This document shows positions 7,842 through 17,126 of a DNA stretch of 63,080 nt, piece after piece. The notes under the pieces are model-generated. The model did no database searches. It was not told where the DNA came from and saw only the letters and a list, made by a program, of their open reading frames with translations. This DNA comes from Thermoplasmatota archaeon (GTDB taxonomy: Archaea; Thermoplasmatota; Penumbrarchaeia; JANQNL01), in NCBI GenBank assembly GCA_028279585.1, contig JANQNL010000047.1, positions 1 to 63,080 on the forward strand, in the 5' to 3' direction. A program made the translations under genes and the position numbers. The stretch's first letter is position 1; every line of letters starts with the position of its first letter.

Positions 7842-10800
7842 TTACTTCTTCTTACCGCGGCCCTTGCCTTTTCCCTTGCCTTTTCCTTTGCGGCCCGATG
7901 ACTTCTTCGCCTCTTTGTCCTTCTTCTCCATCTCCGCAATGGCCCGTTCCTCTGCCAGGACCTCGTCTGCAAGGGATGGTCCTTCTGGAACTACAAGCTG
8001 AACTCCATCCACATCTCCCCATTCGTCGTCCATTGGGGGATGGTCGTCGTCGAACTCCTCCATCATCACAGGGACTGCGTCTTCCATAATGCCGAGGTCA
8101 TCCTCAGCGACCTTGTCAAGGTCATCTTCTGCAGGGACATCCTCCTCTTGATCGGGCATGTCTCCCTCGTCAGGCATCTCATCGTTCTGCGCCGATTCTT
8201 CTTCCTCTTGAGGTTCATCCTGGACCTCTTCTTGAGGGTCACTATCTTGAGGATCACCATCCGAAAGATTCGGAGAACCGTCAGGTTCACTGGAACCCGA
8301 AAGATCCGAAGAATCGTCAGATTCGAATGGATCATCCTCATCTATCGGTAGATCCTCAGGTGGCTCCTCTTCCGGTAGTTCATCATCTGGAGGAAGCTCA
8401 GGCTCGTCGAAATCCTCATCGTCTGGCGGCGCAGGGACTTCCTCGAAATCATCTGGAAGGTCTGGCTCATCATCATCCTCTGGAGGAGGTGGTATGTCAT
8501 CCCATCCCTCTGGTACATCCATGGTGCCGCTTATGAACTCGCCCGGACCATAATCCGGCTCGTCGTCCCTCTCCTCAGGTGGTGTCATCTTGCGGCCTTT
8601 CAGCAGGTCCTTCCACCAGTGTGTCTTCTCGACCCGTATCTGGTTGATAAGGCCCTCGAAGTGGTCCTCCATGTGAGCAAGGGCATCCACGTCACCATCC
8701 CAGTCGGAGAGGAAGTAGCGCTTCTCGATCTCTCTCTGTGTTTCTTGCATCTGCTTTGACAGACGAGTACCGACCCTTCCCTTGACCAGGATGACAAGGT
8801 AGGTGTCCGCGCCCTTTTCGATCATGATGGTCTTCTTACCGAACTCGAGCTTCTTGACCTCTTGTTTGCCTTTACCCTCGTCCTCTGTGAAGGTATCTTC
8901 TATGAAGTCGATGACAACCTTGAACATGGCCGAGAAGATGTCCGGGTCAACCTCTGCAGATTGCTGATCCGTCACGTGGAACAGAAGTCTGCCGTCCCGG
9001 TAGATGAGCATGGCCATCTCTACCTTGTAGTTACCCACCCTGCGCATGATGAGCAGGATGACGATGATCCACATGATAAGAAGCAATAAGAACGCAAGGA
9101 TGATGACAGTCCAACACAGGAGCAGGTCATCATCATTGGTCTTCACTATCTGGAGCATGACGTTCTGCGACGATGACAACCCTTCGGGATCGGTCACTGT
9201 CACTGTGATGTTAGTTTCCACAGCATCGTCAGAGAAGATGATGATGTAAAGGCCGTTGGCATAGACCTCGACCTTGGCGTTATTGGATGAGACCGTGATG
9301 TTGAGCTCGTGCATCTGGTTGTCCACGTCGGAGATGTACTTCTCAAGGGACAGTTTCTCCATTCCCGCGGCCATATTGATGTCCGGGATCGGAGCCAGAA
9401 CCGGGGCGTCGTTGACTGGGAACACCGTGACCCTGATGATGTCCTCGGTTAAAGCCATCTCTGGGTCTCTTGAACCGAGGACGATGTCCTCGTGGCCGTA
9501 CCAGTTCTCTACCTTTGTCGCAAAGCTGACGTTCCCATCCTCGTCGATATCTATGGCTATGTTCTTCACACCGGAGTAGAAGAACATGATGTCCTCGTCA
9601 GGGTCGACGAAGAAGTCATGGAGGTTGAAGTAATCGAACAGCTCCTCATCCTCATAGAACGTCACGTCAGGGATCGGTTTTATCAACTGTGGTGGCCAGT
9701 CGTCGGAGACCCTAACGTCGATGTCCTGGAAATCCACATCCATACCGTCAGAGACACTGATCCGTAGCTTCTGTGTTGTGTTCAGAAGTGCGAACGGATA
9801 GTTCATGGTCATCATCAGGTGGTTGACCGGGTTCGTGGTCACATAGGGACTGTCCAACAATGTCGTTGCATCTAGGAACCTCAATGAAAGCTCGTCAGTC
9901 TCATTGTCCACATCTTCGATGTACCATGAAAGGTCGAACGAGTAATCAGCATCATAATGCACCACGAGGTTCGGTACTCCTGAAATGACCGGCGGGTCGT
10001 TCACCGGAATTACTGTGACCTTGATGGTGTCCTCTGCTAAAGCACCGAATGGATCGCGGGCTCGGAACGTGATAGTGTCCACACCGGTCCATTCTCCCTC
10101 CGAGGAAATATCAACTGAGTGGTCCTCATGGATGGTCACGTTGACGTGAGTGTCGCCGAACGAATAGAAAATGGCATCCTCGTCAGGATCGATGAAGTAA
10201 TCATCCAGGTCAAAGACATTGAGTTTTGTCTCCCCCTCTATCAGCTCCTGATCTGGTATCTTCTTTATGACCTTGGGAACCCTGTCGTCGGAGACCTTGA
10301 TCGATATTACTGTTGATGCAGATTTCTCGCCATCGGTCACACCGAGGGTCACGAGGATGGGGTCCTCACCATTGAGCGATTCTGGGAAGCTGTAATTTAC
10401 CTTCATTCCCTCGGAGTCATATTGGCTATCCTTGAGATACTTGTCATCGATCCTTGGGGATGCGGTAAGCTCCAGATCAATATGTTCGGACTCAACGTCC
10501 CAGATGTAAGGTGTATAATCGAAGGTGTACGGGTCGTCGTAATGCACCACTAGGTCAGGTGGTTTTTCGAACACAGGAGCATCATTGACAGGGGTGACGT
10601 TGATCCACAGTGGTTGTGTCGCCCTTCCACCATCTGAATCCTCAAGGACCAGTGTGACAAGGTCATTTCCGAAGGCATTGTGTTCCGGAGTGAGGATCAA
10701 GATATCGTTGGAGGAGTATTGACCAGAGACCTCGTAGAGGCTTTTATTGCACCCTTCCAGATGCCAGGTCAGATCAAGGTCCGTGTCCTCGATATCGAGT

Positions 10801-13800
10801 TCGAACGAGTGCAGGTTCACAGCCGTTGGCGGGTCATCCTCTTCCATCTCGACGTCCTCCACATGACCATTGATGATCGGTGGGAAGTTTGTCTCGACGA
10901 TGTTGATGACCGCCTCTGCGGACAGGTCCATAGAGGTTGCGCGTATGTAGCCACCCATCTTGTCATTGCCCTGTGCCTTGAACCTGGCGGATGTATCGTT
11001 GAAGTCGACTATGATGCCGCTGTCGGTGACCCATTCTGTGGAGGTGAGCAGTACCTCATTATTGTATAGGTCACGACCAGTAGCGTTGAAAACCTGTTCG
11101 TGGCCAGGACGGAGAGTTATCTCCGGTGGAACGATGTCGATGTGGTTGAGGACATCGGCCACACCCCACGCTGAGAACTGCACCTCGATGCCTGCTGCGA
11201 CAGAGGCGTTGACGTAGTTCTGCCCAGCCATAGTGTCTAATCGGAGAATGACCGATGCAAGGGAGTCGTTGTTGGTTGTAGCATCAATTGAGATTGAGAT
11301 AGGTAACGCGGCATCACCATTGAGGCTCTGTGATGTTACTGTGAAGTTCACTGTGATCCCTGGGCCCACTGGCAATGAACCGTTGCCAAGTACCCTTACG
11401 ACCAATGGCTCGGTCAACTGCCTACCTACTGTTCCGATCTGGTTGTTACCAGAGACGATCTCTATGCCGAATGATCCCGGTGGTAGGATCTTGACACATG
11501 ACGTGTTCGAAGCAATGGCAAGGGAATCGGTGATAGTGACGTTGTCATATCCCAAGGTTACACCAGGAGCGTACGTCGCTGTGTATCCGAGCAAGCCCGT
11601 TCCGCCTGTGGGGGTCAGAGTTCCGATCCCATCAGTGGTCCCCCAATTTGGTATCCACGAACCATTGAGGTTCCCAGCCATGTCATAGCCCATGGCAATG
11701 TACGGGATGGATGCTCCACTTTGGATGGCCCACTTGGCGTTCGGGTAGATGTAGTGTGGAGTGATCGAGATGTAGGACAACGCACCCGCCGTGGCGGTGA
11801 CGTTCGTGGTATTGATGAACGTTGGACCTGTCACTCCTGGGAGGCCGATGCCAGAGGCGTTGATGAAGTATTTCCCAATGAGACTACCAAGCCTGACATG
11901 TGCGAAAGCCTGCCCGTTACTGTCTGTGGAATTGATGAACACGGTCGCACCGTTTTCAGTGAATTGGTGACCGATCGAGCCGAGCGGGACCTTCTCGAAC
12001 GAGAATGACACCTGTGCACCTGCCATCGCAGCTCCTGTCTCGTTGACGACCTTGATGACGATAGGCTGGGAAAGGACGGTGCCTACTCCACCCGTCTGAC
12101 CGCTTCCAGAGACATACTCCAGGTGATCTGGAGGTTCTGATGATATGTCAGGGTTGAGGTAGACCTTCCCTGAATCAGTGTTCACAGCATCGTCGTAGAG
12201 CGATGCTCCAACAGCAAGACCATGGTTCGATGTTGCACCTAAAAGCCGACCGGAAGTTGAGACCGAATGGCCATACTGATCGCCCGTGTTCTCTCCGGTC
12301 CAAGATCCGTCCGCCAGGGTTGCGGATACATTTCCAGCTACTTTGTTCCCAGCGAAGATGTAAGTCTTCCCAGAGGTCACAGCGGCCGGGGCACCTACTA
12401 ACACTTCGTCAGCACCGTCGAGGGTTACATCCGGGATGCCAGCAACAGATTGACCGAAGCGGTCTCCTGCGGACTCTCCTTTGTAGATATTATCGGCATC
12501 GGATGATGCTGTAAGAGTGATGCCAGATGTATCAGTGGTCAGGAACAGATAGGCGACCCCCTGTCTCGTATTGTTACCTGGTGCTCCTACCAGGACGTCA
12601 TCTGTCATGTCGTTATCATTGTCCCCTGCACCTGCCACACTGAGTCCGAACGCTTCACCTGCGCTTCCAGTAAGGATAATGTCCGGTGTGATCGTTGAAG
12701 TTGTGATATCAGCAAGGTATGGTCTGTTGCCTATATCCGTGGTGTTCATTACCACCCGGTACTGGAAGTATCTGGCTAAAGGTGATATCGGATTCTCGTT
12801 CTTCTCGACCCGTTCCCATGGGCTCCAGGTCACCGCATCGTCCGAAGACCTTGTCCAGACGCTCAACCATGATCCATCCGGAACGTTATCGGTCCACCTG
12901 ACGGGCCCCCAGCTTGAGTATGTTCCGGTGTCAATGACCTCGGAGTCGTAGTATCCTGAAGCATCGGTCACAGCGATGTCGAAGCGCCTGAAGTTATGAC
13001 GCTGACAATCCGATGCAAGGACCGCTGCCCATCCCCACGAGGTTCCGTTCCAAACCTGGGACCGCAGCATGTCCACCGCGCCTCCGCCATCATCTCCGAG
13101 ATGGTGTAGATAGATGTCCTTGGTCTGTGGGTCTGACCGTAGGATGACCCATTCTGGGTCTCCATTGGTAGCTCCATCAGGGTCCAGAGCATCCAACTCT
13201 CCACCGATGGATGTGCCTGTCACCAGGCGGTATCTTGGAGTATCAGAGACCTCTCCATAAACGACCAATCCTTCATGTACACCTTGGGCAGACCACGCGA
13301 CATCGAAGCAGATGTGTGAATTGCTTACAGCAAGTGCTGTCACTTCGACCGATGGGTCCCATTTCAGGCCATCCCATACCTGGACATCAATGTCGTTACT
13401 GTTATCGAGGTTCGCTGCAAGGATGAAATCCGAATTAGGGTCAGCAGCCACCTGGACATACCTGACAGCGGCATCGGCTGGGTCCAAGGTTCCAGCAGCT
13501 TCGTTCCAATCCCCCATCCACCTACGATAGTTCATTGTCGCAGATGAAGCACCGCCGCCGTATACGACTACACCGTATCCGGTCTGTTGTTCATAGCAGA
13601 CATCAAAACATTTTCGGTCAGAGGCCGATGCTTGATCTGTAAGTTGCTGCACATTACCCCATGCACTTCCATCCCAAACCTGGGCATGGATGTCGTTCGC
13701 AGCATCGAGGCAGACAAGCATGATCTCATCTGTGAACGGATGCCGTGCAAGCTCTACCCAGTTGACATCGACGGCTATTCCCATATCCGCAACATCGCCC

Positions 13801-15776
13801 TCAGTGCCCCATGAGCTTCCATCGAAGATGCGATACTTGGGTCTGGTATTATCCTGACTCCGGTCGATGTAGACGACCATACCATCGCCGGACATTGTCT
13901 CGTACTCAACATCGAATCCCTGGAAGTTCACATCGTTGACAGCGCCAGTGACCTCCAACAGGTTTCCCCAGTCTCCAGCTTGGAACACCCTGACGAGGAG
14001 GTCTCCTGTGGAGTCATCCTGGGTTGCGAACAGTTTCTCGTTCTTCCTGACAGTCCCGGGCTCAATTACGAACCAGTTGAGGTCATCGGCCCCTTTGGAC
14101 ATAATGTCTGTCTCTGGTCCCCAACTGCTCTGTGTGAAGTTCCTGGCGTTCGGGATGTTGGTCTCAGTTCCATCATAGTAGACAGATAGTGCCTTTGAAT
14201 TGTTGAACGGCCGAAGCCTGACCTCGCCACCGCTTGCAGAGGTTATCTCTATGTGGGACCCTGTTCCAGGATTGAAGTCTGTAGTTGTTGTGTCGATCCA
14301 GGCATGGTATCCCGGCCCGTAGTAGATGAAGGCCTCGTCCGACCCGGGTGCTCCGACGATGATGTCTGTCCTACCATCGTCATTGACATCGCCTGCACCG
14401 TCCACGCTGGAGCCGAACTTGGAGTCCAGTGTCATTCCGGGGATCGTGATGTTCTTCAATCCATGGACATCGGTATCGCCATAATAGACGAACGCCGCGC
14501 CATTTGTGTAACCCTCATGAACGCTCAATGGGTCACCAACAACGATGTCATCGAAGCCATCGTTATCAGTATCACCGATGCCTGCCACAGACCATCCATA
14601 CCTGCCCGAGGTGATGTCGGTCGGTGCCAATAATGTAGTTACATTGTAGTCGACCCACACTTCAAGGTTATCGAACATCGAGGCCCAATACTCACCGTTG
14701 GTCGTGCATTGGACGATCTTCCCACCCATGTCCAAATAGTACTCACCAATGCCATCGATGTATTGTGTGATGTCTATCTCGTAGACCATCGGTCCGAACA
14801 TCAGGGGGACAGAGGTCCCTTGGTCATAGAAGAACAACTCTTTGGTGTTATCTCCAAGGACGTCATAGGTGTCCAGGTCCTCTCCAAGGTAGAATGTTCC
14901 TGTGGAGTTCGTAATCCTAGCCTTGACCCAGTTCCTTTCGTCCATATAGCGTTCGAAGCCCTGGGGGTCCTCTCCTATGAACGAGAAGCGTAACTTGGCC
15001 CTACCACCTGCTGTCAGATCATCAAGCATCTGTTGGGTTATGTAGAAATCAATGCCGTATGCACCGCTCATGGAACCGCTTGCAGCTGGGTTGGTTCCAC
15101 CCATTGCAACGGGAACTGATCCCTGGTACGTCTCAAGTCGACCTGCAGCTGCAACTCCAATTCCGTTGTAGTGATTGTGCATGTGGTCTGCGACATCTGT
15201 GCCACCGTAGGTGTTGTTGTCCCAGTCCCATCCATCCGACCCTGCTCCATAGCCGAAGGTCGAACCTGATGTGGAAAGCCCTGATGTGAAGTCTACGGGA
15301 TATCCCGCATCTGCTCCAGGCTCTGGGAAGTGAACGTGGGTTGTGATGTCCAGGTTCCCTGTGAGCGTTCCACTGCCATAGACGATGTATGCCCGGTTGA
15401 TACCAGGCGCTCCGATTATAACATCGTCGAAGCCGTCGTCGTTCACATCTCCCGCACCATCCACGTCCCATCCGAACATGGACCCCGTGACATTACTAGA
15501 GATGGTGAGGTCAGCGTTGGAGGGGGTAAGGCTACCGCTGAAGCTCGAAGCACCGAAGAAAATGTATGCTCGCCCCATGAGGGTGTTGTAGCCTGGAGCG
15601 CCAACGATGAGGTCGTCGTACCCATCGTTGTTGAAGTCTCCAGCACAGGAGACGTTGTGGCCGAACCATTCGTCCGCCACAGAGGACGTGATGTCGGCTG
15701 GTGGGGAGTTGTTCTGTATATCCCCTGTAGCAGTCAGCATACCCATGAATGTGGCTGCTAAAAGGACCAAGACCAT
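7842..15776 (-). CDS. Giant FG-GAP / Ig-like surface protein with a cytosolic sensor-like domain
   Basis: 2644 residues. A hydrophobic signal sequence comes first, then about seven FG-GAP repeats (for example GAGDFNNDGYDDLIVGAPG) in three groups spread over residues 30-1170, with calcium-type D-x-D/N-x-D-G loops. Between the groups is a region of repeated W-D-G-S-x-W blades (about 540-960). Bacterial-Ig-like segments follow (1180-1600), then several cadherin-like repeats, each with VIxVNDPPV-type joints (1610-2200). One membrane helix (about 2218-2242) leads to a cytosolic domain (about 2250-2370), then an acidic Pro-rich tail with two DLSG-type motifs and a Gly/Lys repeat end. The cytosolic domain is similar to a domain in the 933-residue ATPase at 29632 and looks like a Longin/Roadblock-type fold, which is inference. 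Role: probably adhesion or sensing at the surface. The start is uncertain: residues 1-18 lack the usual basic n-region, while the codons just upstream in frame encode RSRSD but offer no standard start. Confidence 0.9.
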   Translation of the reverse strand: MVLVLLAATFMGMLTATGDIQNNSPPADITSSVADEWFGHNVSCAGDFNNDGYDDLIVGAPGYNTLMGRAYIFFGASSFSGSLTPSNADLTISSNVTGSMFGWDVDGAGDVNDDGFDDVIIGAPGINRAYIVYGSGTLTGNLDITTHVHFPEPGADAGYPVDFTSGLSTSGSTFGYGAGSDGWDWDNNTYGGTDVADHMHNHYNGIGVAAAGRLETYQGSVPVAMGGTNPAASGSMSGAYGIDFYITQQMLDDLTAGGRAKLRFSFIGEDPQGFERYMDERNWVKARITNSTGTFYLGEDLDTYDVLGDNTKELFFYDQGTSVPLMFGPMVYEIDITQYIDGIGEYYLDMGGKIVQCTTNGEYWASMFDNLEVWVDYNVTTLLAPTDITSGRYGWSVAGIGDTDNDGFDDIVVGDPLSVHEGYTNGAAFVYYGDTDVHGLKNITIPGMTLDSKFGSSVDGAGDVNDDGRTDIIVGAPGSDEAFIYYGPGYHAWIDTTTTDFNPGTGSHIEITSASGGEVRLRPFNNSKALSVYYDGTETNIPNARNFTQSSWGPETDIMSKGADDLNWFVIEPGTVRKNEKLFATQDDSTGDLLVRVFQAGDWGNLLEVTGAVNDVNFQGFDVEYETMSGDGMVVYIDRSQDNTRPKYRIFDGSSWGTEGDVADMGIAVDVNWVELARHPFTDEIMLVCLDAANDIHAQVWDGSAWGNVQQLTDQASASDRKCFDVCYEQQTGYGVVVYGGGASSATMNYRRWMGDWNEAAGTLDPADAAVRYVQVAADPNSDFILAANLDNSNDIDVQVWDGLKWDPSVEVTALAVSNSHICFDVAWSAQGVHEGLVVYGEVSDTPRYRLVTGTSIGGELDALDPDGATNGDPEWVILRSDPQTKDIYLHHLGDDGGGAVDMLRSQVWNGTSWGWAAVLASDCQRHNFRRFDIAVTDASGYYDSEVIDTGTYSSWGPVRWTDNVPDGSWLSVWTRSSDDAVTWSPWERVEKNENPISPLARYFQYRVVMNTTDIGNRPYLADITTSTITPDIILTGSAGEAFGLSVAGAGDNDNDMTDDVLVGAPGNNTRQGVAYLFLTTDTSGITLTASSDADNIYKGESAGDRFGQSVAGIPDVTLDGADEVLVGAPAAVTSGKTYIFAGNKVAGNVSATLADGSWTGENTGDQYGHSVSTSGRLLGATSNHGLAVGASLYDDAVNTDSGKVYLNPDISSEPPDHLEYVSGSGQTGGVGTVLSQPIVIKVVNETGAAMAGAQVSFSFEKVPLGSIGHQFTENGATVFINSTDSNGQAFAHVRLGSLIGKYFINASGIGLPGVTGPTFINTTNVTATAGALSYISITPHYIYPNAKWAIQSGASIPYIAMGYDMAGNLNGSWIPNWGTTDGIGTLTPTGGTGLLGYTATYAPGVTLGYDNVTITDSLAIASNTSCVKILPPGSFGIEIVSGNNQIGTVGRQLTEPLVVRVLGNGSLPVGPGITVNFTVTSQSLNGDAALPISISIDATTNNDSLASVILRLDTMAGQNYVNASVAAGIEVQFSAWGVADVLNHIDIVPPEITLRPGHEQVFNATGRDLYNNEVLLTSTEWVTDSGIIVDFNDTSARFKAQGNDKMGGYIRATSMDLSAEAVINIVETNFPPIINGHVEDVEMEEDDPPTAVNLHSFELDIEDTDLDLTWHLEGCNKSLYEVSGQYSSNDILILTPEHNAFGNDLVTLVLEDSDGGRATQPLWINVTPVNDAPVFEKPPDLVVHYDDPYTFDYTPYIWDVESEHIDLELTASPRIDDKYLKDSQYDSEGMKVNYSFPESLNGEDPILVTLGVTDGEKSASTVISIKVSDDRVPKVIKKIPDQELIEGETKLNVFDLDDYFIDPDEDAIFYSFGDTHVNVTIHEDHSVDISSEGEWTGVDTITFRARDPFGALAEDTIKVTVIPVNDPPVISGVPNLVVHYDADYSFDLSWYIEDVDNETDELSLRFLDATTLLDSPYVTTNPVNHLMMTMNYPFALLNTTQKLRISVSDGMDVDFQDIDVRVSDDWPPQLIKPIPDVTFYEDEELFDYFNLHDFFVDPDEDIMFFYSGVKNIAIDIDEDGNVSFATKVENWYGHEDIVLGSRDPEMALTEDIIRVTVFPVNDAPVLAPIPDINMAAGMEKLSLEKYISDVDNQMHELNITVSSNNAKVEVYANGLYIIIFSDDAVETNITVTVTDPEGLSSSQNVMLQIVKTNDDDLLLCWTVIILAFLLLLIMWIIVILLIMRRVGNYKVEMAMLIYRDGRLLFHVTDQQSAEVDPDIFSAMFKVVIDFIEDTFTEDEGKGKQEVKKLEFGKKTIMIEKGADTYLVILVKGRVGTRLSKQMQETQREIEKRYFLSDWDGDVDALAHMEDHFEGLINQIRVEKTHWWKDLLKGRKMTPPEERDDEPDYGPGEFISGTMDVPEGWDDIPPPPEDDDEPDLPDDFEEVPAPPDDEDFDEPELPPDDELPEEEPPEDLPIDEDDPFESDDSSDLSGSSEPDGSPNLSDGDPQDSDPQEEVQDEPQEEEESAQNDEMPDEGDMPDQEEDVPAEDDLDKVAEDDLGIMEDAVPVMMEEFDDDHPPMDDEWGDVDGVQLVVPEGPSLADEVLAEERAIAEMEKKDKEAKKSSGRKGKGKGKGKGRGKKK

Positions 15777-15840
15777 CAGTAAGGTGTCGCTTCTGCTGCG
15801 GATATGAATACCCCCACGTAGTCTAAACTAGGATTGAGAC

Positions 15841-15853
15841 ACATATATAAAAT
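15841..15853 (-). promoter_or_regulatory. TATA-like box of the giant surface-protein gene
   Basis: The minus strand reads TTTTATATATGT here, about 70 nt before the ATG at 15776. Initiation about 25 nt downstream would leave a leader of some 45 nt, and the in-frame codons of that leader encode a plausible basic signal-peptide start. Confidence 0.55.
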
Positions 15854-15873
15854 AATGGTGGCCTGAACAGAGT

Positions 15874-16101
15874 TCAATCGTCTGGGGAGCCTGGGTCGTA
15901 CTCTATCTCGTCGATAGGGAACGGTGGATCGTCAGGATCGGAGTCATAAGGTGCCTCTGGAAGCAGAGGTGGCTCCTCTATCCCCATAGGCTGGGGGGCC
16001 GAGCTTGTTGTTGGAATCAGTAGTAGGCCGAGAAATGAAGCTGAGAGTAAGAGAAAAGCTATGGCTGTGCTGCCATGCCTACAACCCTCATCTCGCGGCA
16101 T
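15874..16101 (-). CDS. Small exported Pro/Asp-rich protein
   Basis: 75 residues from the ATG at 16101. A basic start and a hydrophobic run (about residues 13-30) ending in TTSSA look like a signal peptide; the mature part of about 40 residues is rich in Pro, Asp and Glu with no Cys. No family is recognised. It lies between the giant surface protein and the Ras-like GTPase, on the same strand. The composition fits a real secreted peptide, but so short a gene could also be chance. Confidence 0.5.
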   Translation of the reverse strand: MPRDEGCRHGSTAIAFLLLSASFLGLLLIPTTSSAPQPMGIEEPPLLPEAPYDSDPDDPPFPIDEIEYDPGSPDD

Positions 16102-16186
16102 CAATATAACACTCTGCCGTCTATTTTGAAGTTACTTATTAGAATAGTCTGGATAAGGGAAATCGAAATGATGATGGGCCGTGGTC

Positions 16187-17008
16187 TTATAGACCATGCA
16201 GATGAGCTTTCATCTGAACACCTATCTTCCTCGAGTCCTCAGGTGACTTCATCGAGGAAACAAGCTCTGTGAGCTTTGCAACAAGCCTCTCAAGCTGAAC
16301 CTTGGTGGGCTTTTCAAAATCGATGTTGAGCTGCTGGAACTGCTTGCGCACGATGGGCATAGCCCGCTCGTATCCGCCCATCTGGTTGCAGAATGCATTG
16401 ATGATGTTATCCTCTGCAACGATGATCTTTGGTATCTCCAGGGGCTCCTCATCGGCTTTAGGCAGGTCAACTGGTTTGATGAACTTCCCATCGTAGATGT
16501 TCACACCGATGCTATGGAAGGCCTTCTCCACATTGTCACCGGTCTTTGCACTGGTGATGTAATATGGAGCATCGAACTTATCCGCCAGGTCCCTTACAGC
16601 ATGTATCCCGAAGGCTAGGTCGTTGAGGTCCGACTTGTTTGCAAGGATCCCGAAGGTAACCTTCTCTGTGCTCTCGTAGACGAGCTGGACCCAGTTGTAG
16701 AGGTTGGTAAGCGACTCCAGATTCGTAAGGTCGCACACGAGTAGCACTCCACCAGCGTCTCGGACGGACTCCTTGATGACGTTTGGGAAGTACTTCTGGC
16801 CCATCACATCCCAGACCTGGAGATTGATCTTTATCTTTCTGTGGTCCAGTATCTGGTCGAACTCCTTTTTATAGACATTGACACCAAGTGTCTTGAGATA
16901 CTTCTCGTCATAATTAGAGTAAACGAAGCGTTTCACAAGGCTTGTCTTTCCAACACCACCGTCCCCCAACAGGACGACCTTGAACTTTCGTTCGTGTATG
17001 GCCCTCAT
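16187..17008 (-). CDS. Ras-superfamily (Rab/MglA-like) small GTPase with a C-terminal extension
   Basis: 273 residues from the ATG at 17008, chosen because a TATA-like box sits about 30 nt before it while the longer in-frame ATG at 17050 lies upstream of that box. G1 is GDGGVGKTS (15-23), the G2 Thr is near residue 40, G3 is WDVMGQ (66-71; eukaryotic Rab has WDTAGQ), G4 is NKSD (124-127) and G5 is TSAK (152-155). Residues 180-273 form an extra, mostly helical domain unlike the Rab tail, and there is no C-terminal Cys for prenylation. Met-Gly replaces Ala-Gly in the switch II segment; the catalytic Gln is present. Such GTPases act as switches with effectors and regulators. The neighbours, a receptor-like surface protein with a possible Roadblock-like domain and a STAND regulator, suggest a signalling locus. 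Confidence 0.92.
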   Translation of the reverse strand: MRAIHERKFKVVLLGDGGVGKTSLVKRFVYSNYDEKYLKTLGVNVYKKEFDQILDHRKIKINLQVWDVMGQKYFPNVIKESVRDAGGVLLVCDLTNLESLTNLYNWVQLVYESTEKVTFGILANKSDLNDLAFGIHAVRDLADKFDAPYYITSAKTGDNVEKAFHSIGVNIYDGKFIKPVDLPKADEEPLEIPKIIVAEDNIINAFCNQMGGYERAMPIVRKQFQQLNIDFEKPTKVQLERLVAKLTELVSSMKSPEDSRKIGVQMKAHLHGL

Positions 17009-17033
17009 TGGGGCCTCGGTAGTATGAGGGTGT

Positions 17034-17043
17034 GTATTAAAAG
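17034..17043 (-). promoter_or_regulatory. TATA-like box of the small GTPase gene
   Basis: The minus strand reads CTTTTAATAC about 26-35 nt before the ATG at 17008, so the transcript is probably leaderless. This decides the start codon. Confidence 0.55.
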
Positions 17044-17100
17044 TTTGCATTTTGGTATACTAGTTTACGCACGCGCGTAGAATTTCGTTAATTTGTTAGT

Positions 17101-17123
17101 CCGTACACCCCTGGCTTGTACGG
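17101..17123 (-). terminator. Hairpin after the winged-helix/STAND gene
   Basis: CCGTACA and TGTACGG form a perfect 7-bp stem with a 9-nt loop, starting four bases past the stop at 17127 in the direction of transcription. A likely terminator. Confidence 0.55.
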
Positions 17124-17126
17124 TAA

